Shown here: positions 1 through 7,088 of the stretch, one piece after another | Numbering within the stretch: position 1 is the stretch's first letter | How the letters are laid out: every line of letters begins with the position of its first letter | From: CAZZBK01 sp964387325 | GTDB lineage: Bacteria > Planctomycetota > Planctomycetia > Pirellulales > PNKZ01 | Reading direction: 5' to 3' | NCBI GenBank assembly: GCA_964387325.1 | Contig: CAYLYE010000099.1 | Span: forward strand, 1 to 21,265 | Length of the DNA: 21,265 nt | The notes under the pieces: generated by a model | Seen by the model: only the letters and a program-made list of their open reading frames with translations | What the model was told of the DNA's origin: nothing | Database searches by the model: none | Program-made: the position numbers and the translations under genes

Positions 1-1248
1 GATGGGCTTAGGCAACTCGCTGACGGTTGGCAAGGCCAGTGACGTGTTCGATCCGTCGAACACCTCGATGCCAATAATCAGCAGTAACAGCAGCGACACC
101 GGCACCAACCAATGCGCGTGCCGCTCGAAGAACCCCGGCGGATGCAATGGCACGCCCAGCAACGGGGTTAGGCCCAGGTCGCCCAGCGGCAAGTCCTCGC
201 TCTCGGCCAACCGGATCAAGTCGAAGATCAAATCGCGCGGCGTCTGGTAACGACGCTGCGGGTTCTTCGACAGCAGCTTCGCCACGATCGCCGCCAGGGC
301 GTCGCCGACCAAGTCGTTGAATTGCCGCACATCGGGGGGCGGCTCGTTGTTGTGTTGCAGCAGCTTTTGCAGCACCGTGCCGGTCGGAAACGGCGGCCGA
401 GCGGTGAGCAAAAAGAACATGGTGCAGCCGAGCGAGTACAAATCGCTTCGCACGTCGGCGCTCCGCGGGTCGCGGGCCTGCTCGGGCGAGATATAGTCGA
501 ACGTCCCCAGCGTGACGCCGCTGGCCGTCAAGTCGGCGCTCCCTTGATCGACGTCGTGCAGACGAGCCAAGCCCATGTCGACCAGCTTGGCCTTGCCGTC
601 GGCCGTGATGATGATGTTCGAGGGCTTGATATCGCGATGCACGACCTCGCGTGCCGCCGCGTGCTCGAGCGCTCGCGCCACCTGAATCGTATAGCTCACC
701 ACATCGCTCGTAGGGAGCGGCCCGCCCGTGCGCTCAACGACCTGCCGCAGGTTGACCCCTTCGACGTACTCGAAGACGATGTAGTACAGCCCCTTGTCTT
801 CACCAATGTAGTAAACTCGGGCGACGTTTTCGTGATCGAGTCGAGCGGCCGATTGGGCCTCGTTCTGGAACCGGCGGCGCGTTTCCTCGTCGGTCGCCTG
901 CGTGTTCGAGAGCACCTTCAGGGCGACGATGCGGTTCAGGACCGTGTCGCGGGCCTTAAAGACCGCCCCCATGCCACCGCCGCCGACAAACTCCAAGAGC
1001 TCGAAATGGTTGAGCCGTTCGCCGGCGAGTAGTTGGCTCAGCGAGTGGGTCGTGCGCGGGGATGCTGCCTGTGTGCCGCCCGATGACGAACGCTGGGTGA
1101 TGATCGTGATGTCGTCGGTTGGTGGATCGAGGGGGCCCGACGGCGATGCAGGCGCAGACGGCGACGACGATGTCGAGTTGCTCTGCGCCGTGTGTAGCGG
1201 CGTCACAGCATCATCGGTCGGCTCGATCAGTCGCCGGCTGGATGTCAT
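1..1248 (-). CDS. Membrane-anchored Hanks-type Ser/Thr protein kinase, 3' end beyond the window
   Basis: The reading frame is open from ATG 1248 to the window edge (416 codons, no stop). An AAGGA-like ribosome site lies about 11 bases upstream of the start. Residues 1-75 are a Ser/Pro/Thr-rich low-complexity leader. The kinase domain starts near 82 with the glycine-rich loop GGGGMGAVF (about 89-97). It continues with VALKV (Lys111), the likely helix-C Glu130, HRDIKPSN (204-211), DMG (224-226, in place of DFG) and SPE (254-256). A hydrophobic helix follows at about 380-394, so the kinase is cytoplasmic and tethered, with an exported C-terminal part that is cut off here. Known for the family: such kinases phosphorylate Ser/Thr, and planctomycetes carry many of them. 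The substrate cannot be inferred. The next gene on the same strand is a phosphosite-less receiver-like protein more than 400 bp upstream, so co-transcription is doubtful. Confidence 0.93.
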   Translation of the reverse strand, partial: MTSSRRLIEPTDDAVTPLHTAQSNSTSSSPSAPASPSGPLDPPTDDITIITQRSSSGGTQAASPRTTHSLSQLLAGERLNHFELLEFVGGGGMGAVFKARDTVLNRIVALKVLSNTQATDEETRRRFQNEAQSAARLDHENVARVYYIGEDKGLYYIVFEYVEGVNLRQVVERTGGPLPTSDVVSYTIQVARALEHAAAREVVHRDIKPSNIIITADGKAKLVDMGLARLHDVDQGSADLTASGVTLGTFDYISPEQARDPRSADVRSDLYSLGCTMFFLLTARPPFPTGTVLQKLLQHNNEPPPDVRQFNDLVGDALAAIVAKLLSKNPQRRYQTPRDLIFDLIRLAESEDLPLGDLGLTPLLGVPLHPPGFFERHAHWLVPVSLLLLLIIGIEVFDGSNTSLALPTVSELPKPI

Positions 1249-1662
1249 GCGTCAGGGTTCCTTTACGAGCGCGGTCGCCCCCTCAGCGGGACAAATACGC
1301 CCGACGACACCTACCAATCGCGCCGATCCCACGATCAACCGCGACCACGCGCCTTGCGGCAACGTGTTGACTCAGAATGAATTCCGCCCGGAACGGGCAT
1401 GTGCGATACGGTGGGCTTGTGGGTGCGTTCCGTCAGCCCAGACATGATTGACTCATACTAAACCGCAGGTTACGCGGCGTCAATAAAATTAGAGCCGCCA
1501 ACGACTTACCGCCTATTGGGGTGGCGAGCGGAAATGACACGCTCGGCCGACGCTAAACCAAGCTGAGCATTGGGGTTGATGAGGGAACGTAGGTCTCGCA
1601 CAGGGATGCTAGCAGGCATGCTCACCACGAGCGGGGGCCTGACGACCTCCGCTCGGTGAATG
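1249..1662. other. Gene-free spacer between kinase and receiver-like gene
   Basis: This 414-base stretch holds no convincing coding frame; the short frames crossing it have no recognisable protein and no ribosome site. The kinase leader with its ribosome site lies at the left end, and a hairpin just after the stop of the next gene lies at the right end. A small palindrome (ttccg-cc-cggaa, 1382-1393) is present, but nothing marks it as an operator. TTGACT at 1448-1453 has no -10 box at proper spacing. Nothing else was recognised. Confidence 0.6.
1628..1655 (-). terminator. Weak hairpin after the receiver-like gene, possible terminator
   Basis: The arms cgagcgg (1628-1634) and ccgctcg (1649-1655) form a perfect 7-bp stem, extended inward by one imperfect pair and two G-C pairs. 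The structure begins 7 bases beyond the stop codon of the minus-strand gene. No T-run follows on that strand, so it is at best a non-canonical terminator or an mRNA-end stabiliser. Confidence 0.3.
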
Positions 1663-2598
1663 CTACTCACTCGTAACCCGCCGGCGATACCCTTCGCTGA
1701 CGTGGACCAGTACTTCCAGAATGAGCAAATCGGCGCGCGACATGACGTGCCGGGCGCTGCGCGAGCCCAGGCCTCGCACCAAGTCCTCCAAGGCCTGTAA
1801 ATGGAGCTGCATCGTCTGCGCGGCGGTGATATCGGCGCGGCAGAGCAGCTCGGCCAGCGAGTTCATCTCGCGCCCGAGGTTGCCCGAGCCCATGATGACA
1901 TACGCCCGCAGCAGGTCGCGGTAATGCTCGACCAGCTCACGCGGCAACTCGACCGCCTGCTGTTCGTTGGCCACGCGCGCGATCGTCGAGCTGGCCGGGG
2001 TCGTGTTGGTCCAATCGACCGTTTTCGCCACGGGTTCGCGGAGCGTCTCCAGGTCGCGGAGCATAGCGCGCTGTTCATCGAGCAGCCGCTGGGTCTCCTG
2101 ATGCTCCAGTCGCAGGCGATGCTTCTCGCCTTGCTGCAAACGTTGGTTCTCTTGCAAGAGCGCATGACGCTCGACCGCCCGGGCGACGTGCCAGATCAAC
2201 AGCCGCACGCTGGTCGCGTGGATGCAGACGTAAGAGTCGATGCCGACCTCGTAGCACAACGGGGTCATCTCGACTTCGCTCGTGTGCCCGAGCACAATCA
2301 GCGGTTCGGTCGCCCCGCCGCCGCGGAGGGCTTCGCCCAACTGCAAGGCGTCGAGTTCCCCTGGCTCATGGCTTACGAGTACGGCATCAAAGACGGTCTC
2401 GCGTAGCCGGGTCATCGCGGCGGTCATGCCGACCGCCTCTTCCAGCACCACCTCGACTGCTCGATCACTAGCGAAGGCCTCGGTCAGCCAGCCTCCGGTT
2501 CGCTCATGGGTCGTGACGAACAACACACGCATGCGGTGCGGCAAACTCCCCCAACGAACCGGAGGCAGCGTGCCTGTAGGCTGGAGTTGGGTGGTCAT
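1663..2598 (-). CDS. Receiver-like protein lacking the phosphorylation site, with coiled coil and unknown C-terminal domain
   Basis: The protein has 311 residues. Residues about 23-145 follow the CheY-like alternation of strands and helices, ending in a GIDSYVCIHATS segment that matches the usual GAxxYLxKP region. The residues needed for phosphotransfer are absent. The first strand ends in TTHE instead of an acidic pair. The strand-3 segment reads LVSHEP, with no Asp four residues before the Pro. The conserved Lys-Pro is also missing. Residues about 145-190 are Gln/Glu/Arg/Leu-rich with heptad character, a likely coiled coil. Residues 210-311 are mostly helical and not recognised. There is no DNA-binding domain, signal peptide or transmembrane segment. 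It therefore probably acts as a non-phosphorylated protein-interaction module in the cytoplasm (inference). The start at 2598 fits the beginning of similarity and a candidate promoter upstream; no strong ribosome site is seen. Confidence 0.8.
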   Translation of the reverse strand: MTTQLQPTGTLPPVRWGSLPHRMRVLFVTTHERTGGWLTEAFASDRAVEVVLEEAVGMTAAMTRLRETVFDAVLVSHEPGELDALQLGEALRGGGATEPLIVLGHTSEVEMTPLCYEVGIDSYVCIHATSVRLLIWHVARAVERHALLQENQRLQQGEKHRLRLEHQETQRLLDEQRAMLRDLETLREPVAKTVDWTNTTPASSTIARVANEQQAVELPRELVEHYRDLLRAYVIMGSGNLGREMNSLAELLCRADITAAQTMQLHLQALEDLVRGLGSRSARHVMSRADLLILEVLVHVSEGYRRRVTSE

Positions 2599-2641
2599 GC
2601 TAGCATCTCGACACGCAATGAAACGACAATCGTGGGGGCGT

Positions 2642-2671
2642 ACTGTACTGAGGGGACCGCTCAGGGGTCAA
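2642..2671 (-). promoter_or_regulatory. Candidate sigma-70-type promoter for the receiver-like gene
   Basis: On the minus strand, TTGACC (2671-2666) is followed after 18 bases by TACAGT (2647-2642). That is 5/6 and 4/6 matches to the consensus, placing transcription start a few tens of bases upstream of ATG 2598. It was found by eye only. Confidence 0.3.
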
Positions 2672-2727
2672 CGCCGATGCGCCGAGTCCCGCACCCAATT
2701 TATTGAAGCATGCGAAGCGAGTGGGGC

Positions 2728-2811
2728 CTAGGCGAGCAACACGAAGCCGGGTTAGATCGGGCTTCCGCTGGTCGCCTTGGTGAATTAACCGCGCAAACGT
2801 CAATAGGTGCG
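2728..2811. repeat. Intergenic stem-loop repeat, copy A
   Basis: This is the first of two diverged copies of an element of about 84 bp; the second is at 3754-3837. The best-conserved blocks are cgagcaacacgaagcc (from 2733) and ccgctggtcg (from 2765). The copy can fold on itself. Outer arms GGCGA (2731-2735) and TCGCC (2772-2776), and inner arms GAAGCC (2743-2748) and GGCTTC (2760-2765), pair around an 11-base loop with mismatches between them. It sits in the 241-bp spacer upstream of the receiver-like gene and downstream of the ureidopropionase gene. Confidence 0.6.
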
Positions 2812-2839
2812 AATGTCCGTTTGCGTCGAGCGTGTCAAC

Positions 2840-3709
2840 TCAGGGCTGCGTAATGGCTCCATAGGTCTCGGGTCGACGGTCGCGAAAGAACTGCCACGTG
2901 TTGCGCACCTCGCGGATCAAATCCAAATCCAAATCGGCGATCACAATATCGTCGGTGTTCCGCGTGCCCACGGCTAGTATCTGGCCACGAGGATCGCAGA
3001 AGTAACTCTGTCCGTAAAACTCGCCGATCCGCCAGGGCTCTTCCCAACCGGGTCGATTCACCGCGCCGACAAAGTATCCGTTCGCCACGGCATGCGCGGG
3101 CTGTTCGAGCTTCCATAGATACTCGCTCAACCCGGCCACCGTCGCCGACGGATTAAACACGATCTCGGCCCCTGCGAGCCCCAAGCAACGTGCCCCTTCG
3201 GGAAAGTGTCGATCGTAACAGATGTAAACACCGACCTGCGCAAAGCGGGTCTTGAACACCGGATAGCCGAGGTTACCGGGCCGGAAATAGTATTTCTCCC
3301 AAAAGCCGGGCAACACCTGCGGCAGATGAATTTTGCGGAACTTGCCCAGGTAGCTGCCATCGGCATCAATGACCGCCGCCGTGTTGTAATACAGCCCGGT
3401 GATTTCTTCTTCGTACACAGGCAGCACCAGCGCGAGGCCGTGTGTCTTGGCCTGCTCGGCGAATAGCCGCGTCGTCGGTCCGTCGGGCACACGCTCGGTC
3501 AGCGCGTACCACTTGGTCTGCTGCTCGGCGCAGAAGTAGGGGCCATAGAACAGTTCCTGAAAGCACACCAGCTGCGATCCGCGCTCGGCCGCCTGATCCA
3601 ACAGCGCGACGTGCTTGTCGATCATCGCCTGCTTGATTTTCTCGACGCTCGACGTGGCATTTTCGCACAACGTGGCTTGAATCAAGGCGCTACGCACGAT
3701 TCGGGTCAT
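2840..3709 (-). CDS. Beta-ureidopropionase / N-carbamoyl amidohydrolase (nitrilase superfamily)
   Basis: This cytoplasmic hydrolase has 289 residues. The nitrilase catalytic triad is visible as Glu52 (FQELFYGPYF), Lys126 (GKFRKIHLP) and Cys164 (YICYDRHFPEGAR), with the extra conserved Glu near 138. The C-terminal FFRDRRPETYG motif is typical of beta-ureidopropionases rather than generic nitrilases. Known for the family: N-carbamoyl-beta-alanine + water gives beta-alanine + CO2 + NH3. N-carbamoylputrescine or N-carbamoyl-D-amino acids are the main alternative substrates. The divergent neighbours encode a class III aminotransferase and a (methyl)malonate-semialdehyde dehydrogenase, which can consume beta-alanine and so support the beta-ureidopropionase reading. 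The full-length start at ATG 3709 is the only one that keeps the N-terminal strand; no clear ribosome site is seen. Dihydropyrimidinase and dihydropyrimidine dehydrogenase are not in the window. Confidence 0.88.
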   Translation of the reverse strand: MTRIVRSALIQATLCENATSSVEKIKQAMIDKHVALLDQAAERGSQLVCFQELFYGPYFCAEQQTKWYALTERVPDGPTTRLFAEQAKTHGLALVLPVYEEEITGLYYNTAAVIDADGSYLGKFRKIHLPQVLPGFWEKYYFRPGNLGYPVFKTRFAQVGVYICYDRHFPEGARCLGLAGAEIVFNPSATVAGLSEYLWKLEQPAHAVANGYFVGAVNRPGWEEPWRIGEFYGQSYFCDPRGQILAVGTRNTDDIVIADLDLDLIREVRNTWQFFRDRRPETYGAITQP

Positions 3710-3753
3710 AAGGCACCGTGAGTTGGGTTATTGATCCTCAGCAAAATAGCTTA

Positions 3754-3837
3754 ACTAGGCCGAGCAACGCGAGGCTGGTATTTCCGGACTCCCGCTGGTC
3801 GTCCTGTTAAGTTCATTATCTGAACCTCAATAATCTG
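3754..3837. repeat. Intergenic stem-loop repeat, copy B
   Basis: This is the partner of copy A (2728-2811), in the divergent spacer between the ureidopropionase and dehydrogenase genes. The block cgagcaacgcgaggctgg (from 3761) matches copy A at about 15 of 19 positions. The block ccgctggtcgtcct (from 3792) matches at 12 of 14. The tail tcaataatctgc resembles tcaataggtgc in copy A. The left and right halves are again imperfect inverted repeats, but pairing is weaker than in copy A. It lies upstream of the predicted mmsA promoter. Confidence 0.6.
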
Positions 3838-3880
3838 CCGACGGAACGAATCACTGTTGGGGTCGCACGAGCTTTTGGCT

Positions 3881-3909
3881 TTCAGCCCACGGCGGGACTC
3901 CTTTATAAT
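3881..3909 (+). promoter_or_regulatory. Predicted promoter of the dehydrogenase-aminotransferase operon
   Basis: A perfect TATAAT (3904-3909) lies 46 bases before ATG 3956. At 17-base spacing the -35 is TTCAGC (3881-3886), a poor match, so an activator may be needed. The position implies a leader of about 40 bases and argues against the upstream in-frame start at 3857, which would place the promoter inside the coding sequence. Confidence 0.5.
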
Positions 3910-3955
3910 GGCTGCTCGTCGCTCACGTCACGTCTGTTTGTTGGAGTGCCCAAGG

Positions 3956-5464
3956 ATGACCGCTGCTGTCCCGATCGATGTCCCATTCTGGATTGGCGGA
4001 GCGGCTCAGAAGTCCACGTCCACGCGCGTCGGCGAGGTCTATAACCCGTCGACGGGGCGCGTGCTCGCGCAAGTCCCCCTGGGGACGGCTGCTGACGCCG
4101 ATCGGGTCGTGCAGACCGCAGCGGCCGCGTGGCCGGCGTGGAGCGAGACCCCTGTGGTCGAGCGGGCTCGAGTCATGTTCCGCTTTCGCGAACTCATGCA
4201 CGCTCACTTCGACGACCTCGCGGCCCTCATTACCCGCGAACACGGCAAGACCCTGGCCGAGGCCAAGGCCGAGATGCAACGAGGCATCGAAATGGTCGAG
4301 TTCGCCTGCGGCATTCCTAGCCTGATCATGGGTCAATCGCTGGAAAATCTGGCGTCGAGCGTCGACTGCGAAACGAGCCGCCATCCGCTCGGAGTGTGCG
4401 TCGGCATCACGCCGTTCAATTTTCCCTCGATGGTTCCGCTGTGGATGTTTCCCGTGGCGATCACCTGCGGCAACACGTTCATTTTGAAACCGTCGGAGAA
4501 GGTGCCCCTCTCGGCCATGCGATTGGCCGAGCTGTTGCACGAAGCGGGTTTACCGCCGGGGGTCTTCAATGTCGTGCATGGCGATCAGGAAGTGGTCAAC
4601 GCTCTGCTCGTGCATCCGCAAGTCCGGGCGATCTCGTTCGTCGGTTCGACGAGCGTGGCCAAAAAGATTTATGAGGTCGGCACGGCTCACGGCAAGCGGG
4701 TGCAATCGGCCGGCGGAGCCAAGAACCATCTGATCATCATGCCCGACGCCGATTTGGATCAGGCCGTGAAAGCGTTGCAGGCCTCGGCCTTTGGTTGCGC
4801 GGGCGAGCGTTGCATGGCCGGCAGCGTGGCCGTGCCGGTCGGACGCATTGCCGACGATCTGGTCGCCGGATTGTGTCGAGTCGGACGCGAGATGAAAGTC
4901 GGTGCGACCGACAGCGGCGCGGCGGTCGATATGGGCCCGCTCATCAGTCAGCCGCATCGCGATCGCGTGGCCTCGTACCTCGACGTGGCGAAGAGCGAGG
5001 GGGCCGACGTCGTGCTCGATGGCCGACAAGCGAGTCTGCCACGCGACGGATTCCTGCTCGGGCCGAGCGTCGTGGATCGCGTGTTGCCGACGATGCGCGT
5101 GGCCAAAGAAGAGATTTTCGGGCCGGTGCTCTCAGTGTTGCGAGCCGACAGTCTCGAACAGGCGCTCGCGGTGGGGCGACAATGCGAGTATGGCAACGGC
5201 GCGTCGATCTTCACACGCAGTGGTTGGGCGGCTCGTGAGTTCAAGCGGCACTTTAACGCCGGCATGATTGGGATCAACGTTGGCGTGCCTGCGCCGATGG
5301 CGTGGTTCCCGTTCACGGGCTGGAACAAGTCGTTCTTTGGCGACCTGCACGTGCAGGGGACCGAAGGGGTCTATTTTTACACACAACAGAAGATGACCCT
5401 GAGCCGCTGGTTTGCCTCGTCGAGCGAGTCGGCCGCCGACCCGATTTGGAAGTCGAAATCATAA
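3956..5464 (+). CDS. mmsA: CoA-acylating methylmalonate/malonate-semialdehyde dehydrogenase
   Basis: The protein has 502 residues when started at ATG 3956, which follows GGAG at 3943-3946. This length is normal for the family. The ALDH fold is complete: NAD-site TPFNFP (Asn155), ILKPSEK (186-192), the FVGST loop (228-232) and the catalytic Cys286 in CAGERCM. AGGAKNH (261-267) replaces the ELGGK of ordinary aldehyde dehydrogenases, so the usual general-base Glu is absent. That is the hallmark of the MmsA/IolA subfamily, which releases the acyl group to CoA. Reaction: malonate or methylmalonate semialdehyde + CoA + NAD+ gives acetyl- or propionyl-CoA + CO2 + NADH. The same enzyme type serves valine, inositol or beta-alanine breakdown. 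The aminotransferase 36 bp downstream and the divergent ureidopropionase point to beta-alanine (inference). Confidence 0.93.
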   Translation: MTAAVPIDVPFWIGGAAQKSTSTRVGEVYNPSTGRVLAQVPLGTAADADRVVQTAAAAWPAWSETPVVERARVMFRFRELMHAHFDDLAALITREHGKTLAEAKAEMQRGIEMVEFACGIPSLIMGQSLENLASSVDCETSRHPLGVCVGITPFNFPSMVPLWMFPVAITCGNTFILKPSEKVPLSAMRLAELLHEAGLPPGVFNVVHGDQEVVNALLVHPQVRAISFVGSTSVAKKIYEVGTAHGKRVQSAGGAKNHLIIMPDADLDQAVKALQASAFGCAGERCMAGSVAVPVGRIADDLVAGLCRVGREMKVGATDSGAAVDMGPLISQPHRDRVASYLDVAKSEGADVVLDGRQASLPRDGFLLGPSVVDRVLPTMRVAKEEIFGPVLSVLRADSLEQALAVGRQCEYGNGASIFTRSGWAAREFKRHFNAGMIGINVGVPAPMAWFPFTGWNKSFFGDLHVQGTEGVYFYTQQKMTLSRWFASSSESAADPIWKSKS

Positions 5465-5500
5465 AGCTGCGACCGCTGGTCGCGCTGCCCAGGAGTGAAC

Positions 5501-6868
5501 ATGGCCACCGCAGCGAAACCGATTCAACTGCCGATCTGCGAGCATGTGCCGCAACCCTACACCGGGCCGAGCAAGGCCGAGGTGCTCGCCCTGCGGCAAC
5601 AATATCTCACGCCGGGGCTCATCACCCTCTACCGCGATCCGCTGCTGGTCGTTGAGGGGAAGATGCAATACCTGTGGGACGAAACGGGCCGACGGTACCT
5701 CGACGCCTTCGCGGGGATCGTCACCGTGTCGGTCGGACATTGCCACCCGTATGTTGTTGAGAAGGTTCGCGAACAGCTCGGCAAGCTCCAGCACACGACG
5801 ACCATCTATCTGCATCCGAATGCCCCGCTGTTTGGCAAAAAGCTGGCCGAGCACATGCCCGCGGGGAGCGGGCTGAGCGTGACGTACTTCACGAACTCGG
5901 GGAGCGAAGCAAACGAGCTGGCGGTGTTGATGGCCCGCGAGCATACGGGGCGCAACGACGTGATTGCGCTGCGCAACAGTTATCACGGCGGCACGCAAGG
6001 CACGATGGGACTCACGGCCCATAGCACCTGGAAGTTCAAGAGCAATCCGACCGCCTCGATCAAGCACGCCACGCCGGGCTACTGTTATCGCTGCCCGTTC
6101 GGCTTGGAGTATCCGAGTTGCGACGTCCGTTGTGCTCGCGATGTCGAGCCGCTCATTCGTTACGAAACGGCGGGCGAGGTGGCCTGTTTTATTGCCGAGC
6201 CGATTCAGGGAGTCGGCGGAACGGTCGTGCCTCCGCCTGAGTACTTTCAGATCGTCTACGATATCGTCCGCCGCTACGGTGGTCTGTGCGTGGCGGATGA
6301 GGTGCAGACCGGTTTCGGTCGCACGGGGACCAAGTTCTGGGGGTTCGAGAACTGGGGCGTGACGCCCGATCTGGTGACGATGGCCAAGGGGATCGGCAAC
6401 GGTGCTCCGCTGGGGGCTTGCACGACGCGCGCCGAGATTGCCAAGAACATGACGAACCGCACGCACTTCAATACCTTCGGCGGCAACCCGATCTCGATGA
6501 CTCAGGGGCTCGCCACGCTGGAAGTGATCGACAACGAAAATATTCAGGCCAACGCGCTCGCCGTCGGCACGCATCTCAAACAGCGATTGCTTGACTTACA
6601 ACAGCGACAATCGCTGATCGGCGAGGTGCGCGGCATGGGCTTGATGCTCGGGGTCGAGTTGGTGCGTGATCGACAGACCAAAGAGCCGGCCAACACCGAG
6701 GCGGTCGAGGTGCTTGAACGGTGCAAAGAGCGCGGCCTGCTGGTGGGCAAGGGAGGCCTGTACGGCAACGTGCTTCGCATCAAGCCGCCGATGTGCATCA
6801 CCAAGGACGACGCCGATTTTCTGGTCGAGTGTTTGGAAGCGGTACTGGAGTCGGTGGGGGGGAAATGA
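5501..6868 (+). CDS. Class III PLP-dependent aminotransferase (AGXT2 / beta-alanine transaminase-like)
   Basis: The protein has 455 residues from ATG 5501, preceded by AGGAG at 5491-5495; an in-frame GTG at 5495 is part of that ribosome site and is rejected. PLP-site features are TNSGSEAN (131-138, phosphate binding), YHG (161-163), ADEVQTGFGR (265-274, Asp266 pairs with the pyridine N) and Lys296 in TMAKGIGNG, the Schiff-base lysine. The family transfers omega- or alpha-amino groups to pyruvate, glyoxylate or 2-oxoglutarate. The closest general pattern is alanine-glyoxylate aminotransferase 2, which also uses beta-alanine. Residues 195-211 hold four cysteines (CYRC, then CDVRC) between the PLP-site blocks, possibly a metal or disulfide site. 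It is 36 bp behind mmsA, so it is probably co-transcribed and would feed it malonate semialdehyde (inference). Other omega-amino acid substrates are possible. Confidence 0.9.
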   Translation: MATAAKPIQLPICEHVPQPYTGPSKAEVLALRQQYLTPGLITLYRDPLLVVEGKMQYLWDETGRRYLDAFAGIVTVSVGHCHPYVVEKVREQLGKLQHTTTIYLHPNAPLFGKKLAEHMPAGSGLSVTYFTNSGSEANELAVLMAREHTGRNDVIALRNSYHGGTQGTMGLTAHSTWKFKSNPTASIKHATPGYCYRCPFGLEYPSCDVRCARDVEPLIRYETAGEVACFIAEPIQGVGGTVVPPPEYFQIVYDIVRRYGGLCVADEVQTGFGRTGTKFWGFENWGVTPDLVTMAKGIGNGAPLGACTTRAEIAKNMTNRTHFNTFGGNPISMTQGLATLEVIDNENIQANALAVGTHLKQRLLDLQQRQSLIGEVRGMGLMLGVELVRDRQTKEPANTEAVEVLERCKERGLLVGKGGLYGNVLRIKPPMCITKDDADFLVECLEAVLESVGGK

Positions 6869-6875
6869 AAAGAGG

Positions 6876-7053
6876 AGCGGAGAGGGAACCACGGATGAAC
6901 ACAGATAAACACGGATGGGAACAGTCGTGGAGGAGTAGAGGGGCTGAGGAGTGGAGGAGAACGTTGGTGTGGGGCTCGAAACTTGATTACAATTTCCTCA
7001 ATCCTTCCGTATCTCTGTGTTTATCCGTGTTCATCGGTGGTTCCATCTCTGCT
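6876..7053. repeat. Long inverted-repeat element 1 (37-bp arms, 104-bp spacer)
   Basis: Arm 6876-6912 and the reverse complement of arm 7017-7053 agree at about 33 of 37 positions. The core phrase is gaaccacggatgaacac in the left arm, mirrored as gtgttcatcggtggttc in the right. The spacer is purine-rich, with GTGGAGGAG present twice (6927-6935 and 6951-6959). The element lies between the aminotransferase stop and the ribosome site of the next gene, leaving almost no other DNA in the 220-bp gap. From memory, this phrase is common between genes in planctomycetes and some other environmental bacteria; I could not search for it. Confidence 0.75.
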
Positions 7054-7088
7054 TTGATTTTGTTCTCGTTTCTCATTGAGGTGTTGTG

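Noticed and set aside
322..1447. Plus-strand open frames of 236 and 181 codons over the kinase
   Set aside because: The antisense frame encodes a kinase with all catalytic motifs, so these are shadows.
1448..1476. TTGACT promoter-like box in the first spacer
   Set aside because: There is no acceptable -10 box at 16-18 bases and no downstream plus-strand gene.
1606..2606. The 9-mer atgctagca at 1606-1614, and the palindrome atgctagcat at 2597-2606, on either side of the receiver-like gene
   Set aside because: It resembles flanking target duplications, but one copy overlaps the start codon, the word is short, and the gene's composition is like its neighbours; probably chance.
3857..3955. Upstream in-frame start for mmsA
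   Set aside because: The extra 33 residues have no family similarity and would include a perfect TATAAT; ATG 3956 has its own ribosome site.
5459..6574. 371-codon open frame antisense to the aminotransferase
   Set aside because: It is a long GC-rich shadow frame opposite a gene with clear PLP motifs; its Arg/His-rich composition lacks any domain.
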